A stretch of DNA of 6,676 nt from Solimonas sp966252075 (lineage in GTDB: Bacteria; Pseudomonadota; Gammaproteobacteria; Nevskiales; Nevskiaceae), in NCBI GenBank assembly GCA_966252075.1, contig CBINNP010000206.1, positions 1-6,676 of the forward strand, in the 5' to 3' direction. The notes under the pieces were generated by a model that was not told the origin of the DNA, made no database searches, and saw only the letters and a list, made by a program, of their open reading frames with translations. Shown here piece by piece: positions 5,653 to 6,676 of the stretch (positions within the stretch are counted from its first letter, which is position 1; each line of letters begins with the position of its first letter). The position numbers and the translations under genes were made by a program.

Positions 5653-5831
5653 TCCCGCATCGCTAGGGAGATCGCGGCCGTGCGGAGGCGGGCAAGGGTC
5701 CGGGCTGATCCTCTCTGGCGGGCGCCTCCACCGTCGGCGCTTGCAGGGTGCCACCCGGGCTGGCTGCAGAACGCCGCGCTCGGCGAGTTCATGCCAGCGG
5801 AACTGTTGCGCCAGGGAATCGCTGGCGGCTC
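5653..5831. other. 179-bp gap with a possible 51-residue ORF or gene remnant
   Basis: This lies between the DUF2970 stop and the end of mutS. There is no clear intrinsic terminator for either side: short stems occur but none has a T-run. In the plus frame a GTG at 5680, with AGGGAG nine bases upstream (5665-5670), opens a reading frame to TAG at 5833-5835, overlapping the mutS stop. Its second half (from about 5749) has coding-like G/C third positions and reads CHPGWLQNAALGEFMPAELL and onward. The first half is Arg-rich and unlike a gene. It could be a small protein, the decayed 3' end of a lost gene, or chance in G/C-rich DNA. Confidence 0.25.
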
Positions 5832-6676
5832 CTAGGATTCCTGCATGCGCTTCTTCTTGAGGCGATACAGCGCATCGAGCGCCTCGCGTGGCGACAGCGC
5901 GTCCGGGTCCAGCGCGTCGAGCAGCTTGAGCGTCGGTGATGGCGGCGCCTCGAATAGCGGCAGCTGCGGACTGGCGCCGGCGCGCGCCGGAATCGATTTG
6001 GCGATCTCGCCGCTTTCGAGCATCTGCAGATAGCTGCGCGCAGCGCCGATCACCTTCGGCGGTACGCCGGCCAGCGCTGCCACCTGCAGGCCGTAGGAGC
6101 GGTTCGCCGGACCGGCCTTGACGTGGTGCAGGAAAACCAGCCGCTCCTGTCCGGCGTCGTGGTACTCGGCAGCATCCAGATGCACGTTGGCGACGCCAGC
6201 CAGCGAGCGCTCCAGTTCGGTCAGCTCGAAATAATGCGTCGCGAACAGCGTGAAGGCACCGACCTCGCTGGCCAGATGCTCGGCGACTGCGCGCGCCAGC
6301 GACAGGCCATCGTAGGTCGAGGTGCCGCGGCCGATCTCGTCCATCAGCACCAGGCTTTCGCGCGTGGCGTTGTGCAGGATGTTGGCGGTCTCGCTCATCT
6401 CGACCATGAAGGTCGACTGGCCGGCGGCCAGATCATCGGCGGCGCCGATGCGCGTGAAGATGCGGTCGACAGGCCCGATCCGCGCCGCCGCCGCCGGCAC
6501 GAAGCTGCCGGCGTGGGCGAGCAGCACGATCAGTGCCGACTGCCGCATGAAGGTCGATTTGCCGCCCATGTTGGGGCCGGTGATCACGAGCAGCCGCTGG
6601 CTGTCGGACAGCAGCAGATCGTTGGGTACGAAAGGCTCGCGCAGGTGCTGCTCGACCACCGGATGGCGCCCCTCCC
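5832..6676 (-). CDS. mutS: DNA mismatch repair protein MutS, C-terminal third (cut by right edge)
   Basis: The C-terminal ~280 residues of MutS, which recognises mismatches and, with MutL, licenses repair. The frame continues past the first possible GTG (6659) with codons for EGRHPVVEQ, the conserved segment before the ATPase core, so the gene is simply cut by the window. Visible motifs are Walker A GPNMGGKST (6552-6578), the DLAAGQSTFMVEM segment of the nucleotide-binding core, Walker B LVLMDEIGRGTSTYDG, ATHYFELT, and the helix-turn-helix region around RSYGLQVAALAGVP. QLPLF (5952-5966) fits the beta-clamp binding motif. The gene ends in the usual LYRLKKK-type tail at the TAG 5832-5834. It is convergent with the DUF2505/DUF2970 unit. 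Nothing suggests damage. Confidence 0.97.
   Translation of the reverse strand, partial: EGRHPVVEQHLREPFVPNDLLLSDSQRLLVITGPNMGGKSTFMRQSALIVLLAHAGSFVPAAAARIGPVDRIFTRIGAADDLAAGQSTFMVEMSETANILHNATRESLVLMDEIGRGTSTYDGLSLARAVAEHLASEVGAFTLFATHYFELTELERSLAGVANVHLDAAEYHDAGQERLVFLHHVKAGPANRSYGLQVAALAGVPPKVIGAARSYLQMLESGEIAKSIPARAGASPQLPLFEAPPSPTLKLLDALDPDALSPREALDALYRLKKKRMQES

Noticed and set aside
5769..5790. Bulged hairpin as a mutS terminator
   Set aside because: The stem has a two-base bulge and no following T-run on the minus strand, so termination cannot be supported.

Overview
The window looks like ordinary chromosome from a high-GC gammaproteobacterium. The evidence is the G/C-rich third codon positions throughout, a proteobacterial tRNA-Asp(GUC), MutS, and the DUF1329, DUF2505 and DUF2970 families, which are typical of Beta/Gammaproteobacteria. 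An organism near Nevskiales/Solimonadaceae or Xanthomonadales would fit, but that is inference. I see no phage, IS, CRISPR or plasmid signature, and base use is even from end to end.

Left part (1-1340): the 3' two-thirds of a tRNA-Asp gene and its intrinsic terminator. A single-domain rhodanese (minus strand) follows, divergent by 62 bp from an alpha/beta-hydrolase-fold protein (plus strand). The hydrolase has Gly where the nucleophilic Ser should be. A 145-bp gap between convergent genes (1341-1485) holds a perfect A/T palindrome at the hydrolase stop, three evenly spaced alternating TGTTCA half-sites and a strong hairpin.

Middle (1486-3349): a small DUF6918-like protein (minus strand) and an ABC1/UbiB/ADCK-family atypical kinase (plus strand). 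Their start codons are head to head, about 10 bp apart or overlapping depending on the start chosen. This pair is the most likely functional unit of the window.

Right part (3350-6676): an exported DUF1329 protein with a classical signal peptide, ending in a strong intrinsic terminator. Next comes a two-gene translationally coupled unit: a DUF2505 START-like protein and a DUF2970 single-pass membrane protein, overlapping by ATGA. A 179-bp gap contains a possible small ORF or gene remnant. The minus-strand 3' third of mutS, including the ATPase core and a beta-clamp-binding motif, runs off the right edge.

Several genes point to the envelope: the ABC1 kinase (lipid/quinone related), periplasmic or outer-membrane DUF1329, START-fold DUF2505 and membrane DUF2970. 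No shared pathway can be proved from the sequence. I do not see a clearly new multi-gene system. The best leads are the hydrolase lacking its nucleophile, the DUF6918/ABC1 head-to-head pair and the periodic half-sites at 1384-1415.
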